Source: Candidatus Peribacteraceae bacterium (lineage in GTDB: Bacteria > Patescibacteriota > Gracilibacteria > Peribacterales > Peribacteraceae). Taken from it: DNA of 50,558 nt. This document shows, in pieces, positions 24,713-31,698 of this stretch. The notes under the pieces are model-generated. The model was not told the DNA's origin. It searched no databases and was given only the letters and a program-made list of their open reading frames with translations. The stretch covers positions 83,523 to 134,080 of the forward strand of contig JAQUKV010000004.1 of NCBI GenBank assembly GCA_028718905.1, written 5' to 3'. Both the position numbers and the translations under genes were made by a program. Every line of letters starts with the position of its first letter. Within the stretch, counting starts at the first letter, position 1.

Positions 24713-25052
24713 CATAGATGGGCTTACAGTTGATCAGGTTAAAGCCGAGATTGCGCGTGGTGGGAAATTTGTAATTTTTACCTATGCGATCTCGATTCTC
24801 ATTATGACTTTCAAACGACCAACTGGTATCCACTTCATTCGTAGCGGTGAGAGCGCGGTTCCGAAGGGCATTCCAGCAACGCTGATTAGCCTCGTATTAG
24901 GTTGGTGGGGATTCCCTTGGGGACCAATCTACACAATCCAATCCATAGCGAATAATTTCTCAGGGGGTAAAGATGTTACTAAGGAGATAATGTCGTCCAT
25001 TGATTCGGATGAGAAGCCCTCGCCAGCAAAAGAATTCATGAAGAAGATTTAA
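24699..25052 (+). CDS. Small conserved membrane protein, chaperone-cluster type (117 aa)
   Basis: The 117-aa protein begins with an amphipathic stretch (TVDQVKAEIARGGKFVIF). The core ISILIMTFKRPTGIHFIR ... TLISLVLGWWGFPWGPIYTI contains two membrane-associated segments joined by a charged loop, then NNFSGGKDVT. The motif pair TFKR and LGWWGxPWGPIYT is characteristic of a conserved but uncharacterised bacterial family. It overlaps the DUF2569 gene by 14 nt and is the last gene of the tightly packed operon. The next gene has its own promoter-like box. Confidence 0.65.
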   Translation: MQIHNIDGLTVDQVKAEIARGGKFVIFTYAISILIMTFKRPTGIHFIRSGESAVPKGIPATLISLVLGWWGFPWGPIYTIQSIANNFSGGKDVTKEIMSSIDSDEKPSPAKEFMKKI

Positions 25053-25141
25053 TGCTCCTACAGAGAGGCGAATATCTGCGATGAAATATGGGCGGCAAGC
25101 CAAGTAGGAACCACTGGAGTACGCGAAAATGGGGGGAGTGG

Positions 25142-25150
25142 TGCTATGAT
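25142..25150 (+). promoter_or_regulatory. Extended -10 (TGC-TATGAT) before the HEPN gene
   Basis: TG-C-TATGAT (25142-25150) ends 9 nt before ATG 25160, with no Shine-Dalgarno. This suggests a separate, possibly leaderless, transcript for the HEPN gene. Confidence 0.45.
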
Positions 25151-25159
25151 GCCCTCCCT

Positions 25160-26737
25160 ATGAAGACGATCCCAGCAGACAAAATTGCTTCCTTGAACTT
25201 CTTACTGGGTAGAGAGCCAGAAAAAGCCTTAGCACTGGTTGAAGAGCTAGGGGCAAAATATCCTGATGATCCGAGTTTTGCTGTGAACAAAGATCCCTGC
25301 TTGGTAGACATCGGCACGGCACTCAAGAAACCAGAGATCGTAGAAAAAGCTCTGTCGAATATCCTAGATCGGCTAGCGAACTTGCCAGAAAAACTTGAGG
25401 ACTTTAGACATATCCTCGAATACAACGTAGGCAATGCCTATTACTCACTCTCAAGGTTTAGCGATCAATCCTACAAAGATCCCTTTAGAGGCAGAGAGCA
25501 ACTGACTCAAGCTAAGATTTATCATAGGAAAGCCCTTTTACCACCTGACAGCCTTTTTCAGCCACAGGGTGCTCAAATGTATGTAAATTGCGGGAATGCA
25601 CTGTCTTCCTTGGGTAGACCTCTGGAGGCAATTGAAAGATATGAAAAAGTTCTGCAATTCCAACCCAATCATCCAATCGCATTGGGCAGTCTGGCATTGG
25701 AGCTAGAGCAGTTTTACTACACCTCTAGGCATCCCTGTCTCTTGCTGCACTCCGTAGATCTTTTGAAGCAAGCTCTAGGTAGTAGTGAAATTGAAGATAT
25801 TTCGGGTGTTGGCGCAAGGGCGCACTATGAAAAAAATTTAGACCGTATTGAAAAATATCTGCACAGCATCGAGGAGCAAGTTGGTAAAAAATTTGCTGAT
25901 CAAAAAGCAAAGGAAAAGGGTAAGGGTAAGGAAGATCCTTACATTAGCTTTTGCAGAGAGCACCACTTGTTTCTCAACTTCAGTCTAAAAAATATCGGGT
26001 GCCAATCAATCTACGACACTGTTGAGCCGAGTTCGATAGTTGTTCCGATCATGGATAACACGATTCAAAAACTGATCGACAGACCAATTAATGAGATTAA
26101 AGAGAAGTATGTAACATCTCGCCTTTTATTCTACGAGGGAACTCAGTTATCGAACGCATTATTAGATGAGATGACCGTCTTCTCAGATAGTCTTGATTAT
26201 GCTGTATACGGAGTCGAATCAGGCAAGATAAAAATGGCACTTGAAGGGGCATTCAATGTGCTGGATAAAATAGCCATTTTGCTAAACAACTATATGAACC
26301 TAGGCATCTCTGAAAGGCGCGTGAGCTTTACACACTTGTGGTACACAAATCAGGAAAAAGACAGGGGGCTTAGCCAAAAAATTATTGATACCAAGAGCCA
26401 TCGCCTCTATGGCCTGTATGACTTAGCTAGGGATTTTGGTGAAGATCCATCATTTAATCGGTTAAAACAGATGCGCGATCTTTCCACTCACCGCTACTTA
26501 GTCCCTCATGTCGAAATGATTGATGCCAAAGCTGAGCCAGAAGGCGAGGCATATCATGTTTATTACCCTGATCTTGCGAAAGATGCGCTATATCTTTTGA
26601 AAACTGCACGCAATGCCCTGATCTATTCAATCTCGTATATCAATGAAGCTGAGAGCCAAAAAGCCAAACACAGGACAGGCATGGTAGCACCGATGTTTCG
26701 GCTGCCTTATAAACATTACGGGTTTAAACCTCTATAG
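25160..26737 (+). CDS. TPR protein with C-terminal LA2681-like HEPN domain
   Basis: The 525-aa protein has N-terminal TPR repeats (ALSSLGRPLEAIERYEKVLQFQPNHPIALGSLALEL is a textbook unit), then a helical C-terminal domain with the HEPN signature R439-x4-H444 (RDLSTH). Nearby VSFTHLWY and LYGLYDLARDF are typical of the LA2681-like HEPN group. HEPN domains are usually RNases in defence or toxin systems, so this may be an effector. ATG 25088 is an alternative start, but its extra 24 residues look intergenic. It converges on the SEC-C gene. A role with the chaperone operon, 107 bp upstream, is inferred. Confidence 0.75.
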   Translation: MKTIPADKIASLNFLLGREPEKALALVEELGAKYPDDPSFAVNKDPCLVDIGTALKKPEIVEKALSNILDRLANLPEKLEDFRHILEYNVGNAYYSLSRFSDQSYKDPFRGREQLTQAKIYHRKALLPPDSLFQPQGAQMYVNCGNALSSLGRPLEAIERYEKVLQFQPNHPIALGSLALELEQFYYTSRHPCLLLHSVDLLKQALGSSEIEDISGVGARAHYEKNLDRIEKYLHSIEEQVGKKFADQKAKEKGKGKEDPYISFCREHHLFLNFSLKNIGCQSIYDTVEPSSIVVPIMDNTIQKLIDRPINEIKEKYVTSRLLFYEGTQLSNALLDEMTVFSDSLDYAVYGVESGKIKMALEGAFNVLDKIAILLNNYMNLGISERRVSFTHLWYTNQEKDRGLSQKIIDTKSHRLYGLYDLARDFGEDPSFNRLKQMRDLSTHRYLVPHVEMIDAKAEPEGEAYHVYYPDLAKDALYLLKTARNALIYSISYINEAESQKAKHRTGMVAPMFRLPYKHYGFKPL

Positions 26738-26751
26738 GTTCGTAGGGAATC

Positions 26752-27888
26752 TCAAATATCCCTAGGAATCTCTTGCCCATACCGATCAGTTTTTCGCCAC
26801 ACTCTTTCCCATATTTCGTAATGCGTTGTGGGATACATTGAAGCGGGAGTGTGTATGTTGAGAGGACGAAAATCATAGGGTTCTCCCTCTCCTGCATAGT
26901 AAGGACAGAAATGGGTAAAGCAGACAAAATTGTGTGGTGAGGGGTTCTTAACAGTTGCCTTGGGGAAATTGCCATGAATCTTTAGAATTTCTTCAATCCA
27001 GTTGGGATTTTTGAGAGGAATATCTGGGCTAGCGGGAAGATTAGTATCTATGAAGATCGCAAAAGGCATTTTTGGTTTTTTCTTTCTGGCAGCGGCATAA
27101 AGCCTCTTAATATCGGCACCGATTTCAGAAGGCATGTTCCCTTTTTGATTCAATACCCCAGTGCGATGTCTACTCTTCGCTTCTACCGCAATCGTAAGTC
27201 CCGAAGGATGAGTTGCGATGAATTCACATATTTTTTCACCGTGTAGCTCTTCGCAAAATTCTATCGAGAAACCTGCTCTGACGAATATTCCTGCAATGGC
27301 AACCTCATACCTCGCACCTTGGAATTCAGCATCGTTTCTCAGGCGAGCCATCAGTTTTTCAGGAAGCCTATCTACTTCTAGCAGACAATAAATGTCGTAG
27401 CTTAGGGTGAGTAACGAAAGGGCAATTCCATTCACCTTTTTGCTTATGTTTGAGCCAATCATTGCTGTATTCTCCTTCCCCTCTACAAGCCATTTGTTCG
27501 TTGAATCCAACCATTTTTTTACTACATGCCTCCGATTCTCAGGAAGCCTTTCCTGTGAAGTCATCCACTCATCTCCTAAGACTGTCTCAATAAAGAGAGC
27601 AAATAGGAAGTTACTAAAGGCCTCCTTCTCTGGCAAAGGTCTCTTATAGAGCTTTTCACCTACCTTCCTAGCGGTATAGCCGTGAAAAACTACACTGGGA
27701 GACAAATCCATGTAAGGTTCTGGATTGATCCATGTCTTCTTTTTTTCATCAGTCAGAAAATTTAACTCAGCCCAGTCCTCTAGCGAAAGCTCTGCGCTCC
27801 GAGGGTCTTCATCTAGTACAAGACAGCATTTCTTATACTTCTTGCCGCTGTTACATGGACAGGGGACGTTTCTGTTGAGCTTAGCCAT
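26752..27888 (-). CDS. SEC-C motif protein with PD-(D/E)XK-like nuclease domain
   Basis: The 378-aa protein starts with a zinc-binding SEC-C motif (PCPCNSGKKYKKCC, residues 9-22), which binds ribosomes or other partners in SecA and many others. The middle is helical. Around 193-240 a restriction-fold core appears: a helix (YEVAIAGIFVRAGF), then E222 after a strand and E236-A-K238 in LTIAVEAKSR. That is the usual PD-(D/E)XK order. Such proteins are often defence nucleases. It converges with the HEPN gene, stops 14 bp apart. The catalytic role is inferred from motif spacing. Confidence 0.65.
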   Translation of the reverse strand: MAKLNRNVPCPCNSGKKYKKCCLVLDEDPRSAELSLEDWAELNFLTDEKKKTWINPEPYMDLSPSVVFHGYTARKVGEKLYKRPLPEKEAFSNFLFALFIETVLGDEWMTSQERLPENRRHVVKKWLDSTNKWLVEGKENTAMIGSNISKKVNGIALSLLTLSYDIYCLLEVDRLPEKLMARLRNDAEFQGARYEVAIAGIFVRAGFSIEFCEELHGEKICEFIATHPSGLTIAVEAKSRHRTGVLNQKGNMPSEIGADIKRLYAAARKKKPKMPFAIFIDTNLPASPDIPLKNPNWIEEILKIHGNFPKATVKNPSPHNFVCFTHFCPYYAGEGEPYDFRPLNIHTPASMYPTTHYEIWERVWRKTDRYGQEIPRDI

Positions 27889-28095
27889 AAGGGACGGATT
27901 ATATCACCTCGTACCTTGCGGTATTCTTTTCAGTTTAGTCGCTTCCTTAGAGGGAGAGACTCATGGAGCTTTTTTGACGGGGGCTTGGGTGGGTCAAGAG
28001 GAGCAAGTCACTAAAAAACTGGGGGTGGTTCTGGGTAGAAGACAAAATTTATTAGTATGTTTCTATATATTCCGAGAACCCCAAAACTCGGAAGT

Positions 28096-30246
28096 TCAAT
28101 TATTCCAGTGCATTTTCATATACTCACTCGCCTCGCGCATACTCATAGGCTGAGAAGATGCCGATGCACGAATGAAAAATTCTTCCTGCCCATCCTTCTT
28201 GAGGAATACGGGAGTTCCGCTGGCTGAAACCTCAATAAGACAGACATCCTTCCCTTCCACATCTTCAATGCGGGGAATGATGTACTGGTTAAATTCTTTG
28301 CCGAGGTAATTATTAACAGTCTGAATCAACTGCTGAAGGAAACCATCTTGTTTCTGCCCCTTGATAAATGAGTAATCCCCATCAAGTCCTCCGACTGAGC
28401 CATCATCGGAAACGCCTATAAACAGTTTGCCGCCTTCGGAATTTAGAAAGGCGCATATCGCTTTTGCCACTGCAAATTCCAATGCCTTATTGACCTGTTT
28501 GGTTTTGGCATCAAACCGTAGCGATGACTTGAATTCCACATAGTTGTTTTCCCCTTTGGAAATTACGGACTTCCAATCAGATTCTTCAGCTTCCTCCGTT
28601 GAAGATTCTTTGAGTGAAGCGAGAAATTCATTAATGGATTCCGCAATGAGCTTTCGCCTCGCCCGAAGAAAATCATCATATCTTTCAACGTGCCAAAGCG
28701 TTCTATCCATAGGAATTAACTGTCTTTCCAGAGCGCCCGCGTATTCTTCTTCAATGGCAGGGAGATAGTCAGAAGGTTCTTTATCGGAAATCTCATAGTT
28801 TGTATCCCTCGTGATAAAAGCGCGGTTCGCAATTTCATTCACGAGCTTTTTCTGAAGATGATTGCTGGCCACATAGCCATTTCGATAGAGAACCGCTTGA
28901 GGGAAAATATGATGACTCTGGATGCTGAAATGGTCTCCCAAGGTGCCGTAGATTGTCCCGCCGTTGGCCCAGTCTATGGCCTTTTTATGCTTTGTGATGA
29001 TGTAGAGCATCTTATAAAGCGGGTGGCTGCTCCCGCGTCCCTCTAGATCATCAGGCTTCACCTCTATTCTTCCGCGCTCATCTTGAATCTCATTCACAAG
29101 ATCGGGAATGGGATTCTCCCCATCCATAGCCAAGTGAACGTCCTTATCCAACTTTTGATCAGTCTGGCCGCTGTATTGCTGCCAAATAAGAGCAAGGAAC
29201 ATCCAATACAGAAAGCCATTCTTTTCGGCTTCTGAGAGAAATTTCCCTTCGTTATAGAGTATACGGGCAACTACAGGAACGAGGACGTTAGTGGTATTAA
29301 GATCATCCGTTCCCCCTAATAAAGCTGTTTGCTGGAGAATCGGGATGAGATAATCCAGAGCCTTACTCACTTTTTGCCATGCCGCTTGGTAATCCTCTTG
29401 GGTCTTCTGTTCATAATGAATGCTTTGCCCATCAAGGAGTGCGGATCGCGTGAGAGCAACTACGAGACAGCGTGTAAAGAACTCCAATTCAAACGCAAAA
29501 CCTAATTTTCCGAGACTCTCACTCTTTTCTTTCATTACTCTACGAGCTTTGGGCCATTTGCCCGTCACATGGGTAAGTACAAGCTCAGCATCAGTGAGTT
29601 TCGTTCCACGAGAGTTTACGCGGTCAAAGACATCTATCGCTTCATCAATATTGGCATTGGAGGGAATGGTTTGAACGGGGAATGTAATTTTTCTGATAGC
29701 CCTGAGCTTATTGAGATTTTCGTTAATTGTTGCGCCCAAACGCACATCTTCCGTATCTATTTCCTTCATGAGAGTGAATGCATCGAAGCCCTCAGTGAAA
29801 CAGTCCACAACCCGCTTCCAAAATGGATCATTCTGCATTTTGGACTTCATTTCATAGAGAAATTCCCCCGTCTTTAAGTTGAAGTGGAGGTGACGGGGAT
29901 CATAGACAATCTCTTCCTCGTTGTAATAGGGCGGGATCGCACCTCGCATGAGAAGGTAGAGGGTCGTTAGCCGTTGCTGCCCATCAAGAATAACCTTCGT
30001 AAGTCCAATGCGTCCCCGTTGTACTGCATCATTTTTGATCTCTGGTGGTTCATCTGTCTCCCACATGAGCAAACTTCCAGTCGGGTACTCTTTGAAGAGG
30101 GAAATCATGAGTTGCTTTGCATCCTCCAAAGACCACACATATTCCCGCTGGAATTCGGGAACCACGAGATCGAGTTTCTCTATGCCATCAAGGAGTTTGT
30201 CAATTTCCACAGAAAGAGAGGATAGCGCAGAAAAGGGGCATCCCAA
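28096..30246 (-). CDS. DUF262/HNH (GmrSD-like) protein fused to an AlbA_2 domain
   Basis: The 716-aa protein joins two defence-type parts. The N-terminal DUF262 (ParB-like, NTP-dependent) shows QREYVW (33-38) and DGQQRLTTLYLL (88-99). The DUF1524-like HNH part contains SIQSHHIFPQAVL and the downstream N-x8-N region. Together they resemble the GmrSD type IV restriction enzyme that cuts modified DNA. From about residue 565 a Schlafen-type AlbA_2 domain follows (NNYVEFKSSLRFD ... LNSEGGKLFIGVSDDG), a nucleic-acid-binding or regulatory module. The fusion is unusual. It lies 7 bp after the tyrosine recombinase gene on the same strand. A weak hairpin after the stop (28072-28091) may end transcription. 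Confidence 0.85.
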   Translation of the reverse strand: MGCPFSALSSLSVEIDKLLDGIEKLDLVVPEFQREYVWSLEDAKQLMISLFKEYPTGSLLMWETDEPPEIKNDAVQRGRIGLTKVILDGQQRLTTLYLLMRGAIPPYYNEEEIVYDPRHLHFNLKTGEFLYEMKSKMQNDPFWKRVVDCFTEGFDAFTLMKEIDTEDVRLGATINENLNKLRAIRKITFPVQTIPSNANIDEAIDVFDRVNSRGTKLTDAELVLTHVTGKWPKARRVMKEKSESLGKLGFAFELEFFTRCLVVALTRSALLDGQSIHYEQKTQEDYQAAWQKVSKALDYLIPILQQTALLGGTDDLNTTNVLVPVVARILYNEGKFLSEAEKNGFLYWMFLALIWQQYSGQTDQKLDKDVHLAMDGENPIPDLVNEIQDERGRIEVKPDDLEGRGSSHPLYKMLYIITKHKKAIDWANGGTIYGTLGDHFSIQSHHIFPQAVLYRNGYVASNHLQKKLVNEIANRAFITRDTNYEISDKEPSDYLPAIEEEYAGALERQLIPMDRTLWHVERYDDFLRARRKLIAESINEFLASLKESSTEEAEESDWKSVISKGENNYVEFKSSLRFDAKTKQVNKALEFAVAKAICAFLNSEGGKLFIGVSDDGSVGGLDGDYSFIKGQKQDGFLQQLIQTVNNYLGKEFNQYIIPRIEDVEGKDVCLIEVSASGTPVFLKKDGQEEFFIRASASSQPMSMREASEYMKMHWNN

Positions 30247-30253
30247 AGATCAT

Positions 30254-31168
30254 TTAGGAAACCTTGATAGGGTTCAATAGAACTGGATGATTCTTAATTA
30301 CGTTCTCCCTCGTGATATAAACCATAGTCGTTGAGGGGCTACTATGTCTCGCTAAGGTTTGGCAGTCCAAGAGATCAGCCCCAGCGCGTATCATTTGACT
30401 GAGGCTACTGTGGCGCAACGTATGTACGCAAATACTGGGACGGTCTGCTCCAATGTCCTTCAGCCGATCCCTAACCATGAATTGCACGGCTCTTGTACTC
30501 ATTCGCTTGCCTGATCTGTGGTTCATGCCAATGAAGAGAGGGGCATCTGCCGCAAGCTCACCCCTCGCTTCAAGATAATCTTTTATCGCAGCGTAAACAT
30601 CATCTCTAATCCGAACATCTGCTTCCTTGTTGCATTTGCCGTGAACACGCATCACCCAACAATCATCGCGGCGCGAAAGGTCGCCAATATTTGCCCTGCA
30701 TAGCTCTATGCACCTCAGGGCATTTATCAAGGCAAGAGACACCATTGCTTTGTCGCGCTTGCCTTTCAGAGTAGAGGTATCAATCGAAGAAATAAGCCTA
30801 TTCGATTCCACTAAAGAAAGGATGTCTTTGGATACGGTTTGCTGCCTGATTTTTGGCAGTTTTAAACCAGACATCGGATTATGATCAATCGCTTTCTGTT
30901 CGTAGAGAAATTTGAAGAGAGAGCTGATAGCGCGGAGCTTCTTCACTATTGTTACAGACTGCAATCCGCTGTTCTCCAAATGAGCCTTATAATCGAGCAT
31001 ATCCCCAAACGTTATATCTTTCGCTCTCTTGTTCATGAAGGAAATGAACTGCCTAAGTTCCCCGCTATAAGTTCGGCGCGTCGCTACACATGACTGGTTC
31101 CTGAGAAAGAGATCGAAAGGTACTAAATCCTTGGGTTGGGCCGTTGATGTAGTGATGACTGAGTGCAT
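30254..31168 (-). CDS. Tyrosine recombinase (XerC/D-like integrase)
   Basis: The 304-aa enzyme has a SAM-like core-binding N-domain (~20-105) and a complete catalytic domain: R152 in ALRCIEL, probable K178, H249-x-x-R252 (HTLRHS), H275 (ARHSSPST) and nucleophile Y284 (MVYITREN). It is the size of Xer-type integrases. It lies at the right end of the element, divergent from the excisionase-like gene, with twin palindromes between them. It and the serine recombinase at the other end are alternative candidates for integration at tRNA-Glu. A -10-like TAAGAT lies 6 nt upstream of the ATG. Confidence 0.93.
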   Translation of the reverse strand: MHSVITTSTAQPKDLVPFDLFLRNQSCVATRRTYSGELRQFISFMNKRAKDITFGDMLDYKAHLENSGLQSVTIVKKLRAISSLFKFLYEQKAIDHNPMSGLKLPKIRQQTVSKDILSLVESNRLISSIDTSTLKGKRDKAMVSLALINALRCIELCRANIGDLSRRDDCWVMRVHGKCNKEADVRIRDDVYAAIKDYLEARGELAADAPLFIGMNHRSGKRMSTRAVQFMVRDRLKDIGADRPSICVHTLRHSSLSQMIRAGADLLDCQTLARHSSPSTTMVYITRENVIKNHPVLLNPIKVS

Positions 31169-31174
31169 GTCTGT

Positions 31175-31180
31175 ATCTTA
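31175..31180 (-). promoter_or_regulatory. -10-like TAAGAT 6 nt before the integrase ATG
   Basis: Minus-strand TAAGAT (31180-31175) lies 6 nt before ATG 31168. The twin palindromes begin 10 bp further upstream and would cover its -35 region. Confidence 0.4.
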
Positions 31181-31189
31181 CATATTAGA

Positions 31190-31217
31190 TGTCTATTAGA
31201 CAAGTGTCTTTTAGACA
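31190..31217. promoter_or_regulatory. Twin 13-bp palindromic operators (TGTCTWTTAGACA)
   Basis: TGTCTATTAGACA (31190-31202) and TGTCTTTTAGACA (31205-31217) have centres 15 bp apart. They lie between the divergent integrase and excisionase-like genes, as expected of a switch controlling excision. Confidence 0.6.
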
Positions 31218-31249
31218 TATAATTGTGTTTTCATGTTGCCTTTATTTGA

Positions 31250-31255
31250 TATAAT
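31250..31255 (+). promoter_or_regulatory. Consensus -10 TATAAT 7 nt before the excisionase-like ATG
   Basis: TATAAT at 31250-31255 ends 7 nt before ATG 31263. The 11-mer ATATAATTGTG is present twice (31217-31227 and 31249-31259), so a second -10 may lie 32 bp upstream. Confidence 0.5.
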
Positions 31256-31262
31256 TGTGCTC

Positions 31263-31481
31263 ATGAAAAAGGCTAAAAACCCCAAGGTCATGGGCCGTAT
31301 AGATGTCGCGTCCTATCTGGATATAACCCCTCAGTATGTCGATGTTTTGGCTAATAAAGGGGAATTAGAGTTTCAGGAGACAACCTCAGGGAAGATATTT
31401 TTCGAGAGGGATGTCATCGCCTACGAGCGTAAGAGGGTAATAAAACGGGCAGGAGATAAGCGATTCAAAGAGAAGAGGTGA
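31263..31481 (+). CDS. Excisionase-like / MerR-type HTH protein
   Basis: The 72-aa protein has a basic N-terminus and a small winged HTH of the HTH_17/excisionase type: GRIDVASYLDITPQYVDVLANKGELEF, then the wing SGKIFFERDVIAYERKR and a very basic tail (RVIKRAGDKRFKEKR). Such proteins act as recombination directionality factors or integrase-gene regulators. Its place, divergent from the tyrosine recombinase and 84 bp from the right repeat of the tRNA end, fits an int-xis-att arrangement. ATG 31263 follows a consensus -10; an upstream ATG at 31233 would place the promoter inside the gene. Confidence 0.7.
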   Translation: MKKAKNPKVMGRIDVASYLDITPQYVDVLANKGELEFQETTSGKIFFERDVIAYERKRVIKRAGDKRFKEKR

Positions 31482-31564
31482 TCCTATTGGCTTAATAGAG
31501 CCAATTGTGGAACCTCAAATGGCTCCTCGGTAGTGATATAATAGTTTCGGATTGCCTCTACGAT

Positions 31565-31574
31565 GGGCTGCCAA
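31565..31574 (+). repeat. attR candidate: second copy of tRNA-Glu end GGGCTGCCAA
   Basis: This is a direct repeat of 8091-8100. It lies 84 bp past the excisionase-like gene, at the change from AT-rich to GC-rich sequence. Only ten bases match, so chance is not excluded. Confidence 0.45.
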
Positions 31575-31593
31575 CACTGGCTATGGTTTATAG

Positions 31594-31641
31594 ATCCGCT
31601 TGCCTCAGCCAAAAAGTCGAAGTCTGAGTGGGCGGATTTTT
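31594..31641 (+). terminator. Hairpin with T-run, perhaps the displaced tRNA-Glu terminator
   Basis: ATCCGC (31594-31599) pairs with GCGGAT (31632-31637), and CTCAG (31604-31608) with CTGAG (31624-31628), followed by TTTTT. If the element were removed, this hairpin would fall just after the tRNA end, so it may be the tRNA's original terminator. Elsewhere in 31482-31698 there is a 7-bp hairpin (31486-31505). Confidence 0.45.
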
Positions 31642-31698
31642 CGGTTCCAGACCCCGTTGCCTTATCGTGCGATTCCATCGCTGGTATCATCTCCACTG

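Larger units (their letters stand above)
8101..31574. mobile_element. Integrated element (~23.5 kb) at tRNA-Glu carrying chaperone/AAA+ and defence-like cargo
   Basis: The segment is bounded by the tRNA 3' end and a 10-bp direct repeat of it. Base and codon use are visibly AT-richer than on either side. It carries a serine recombinase at the left end and a tyrosine recombinase plus excisionase-like HTH protein at the right end. It also has a primase-helicase, an origin-like dyad, DUF5659-type accessory genes, a membrane-bound chaperone/AAA+ operon and several nuclease/HEPN genes. No conjugation or capsid genes are recognised, so it may be a mobilisable or satellite-type element. Confidence 0.65.
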
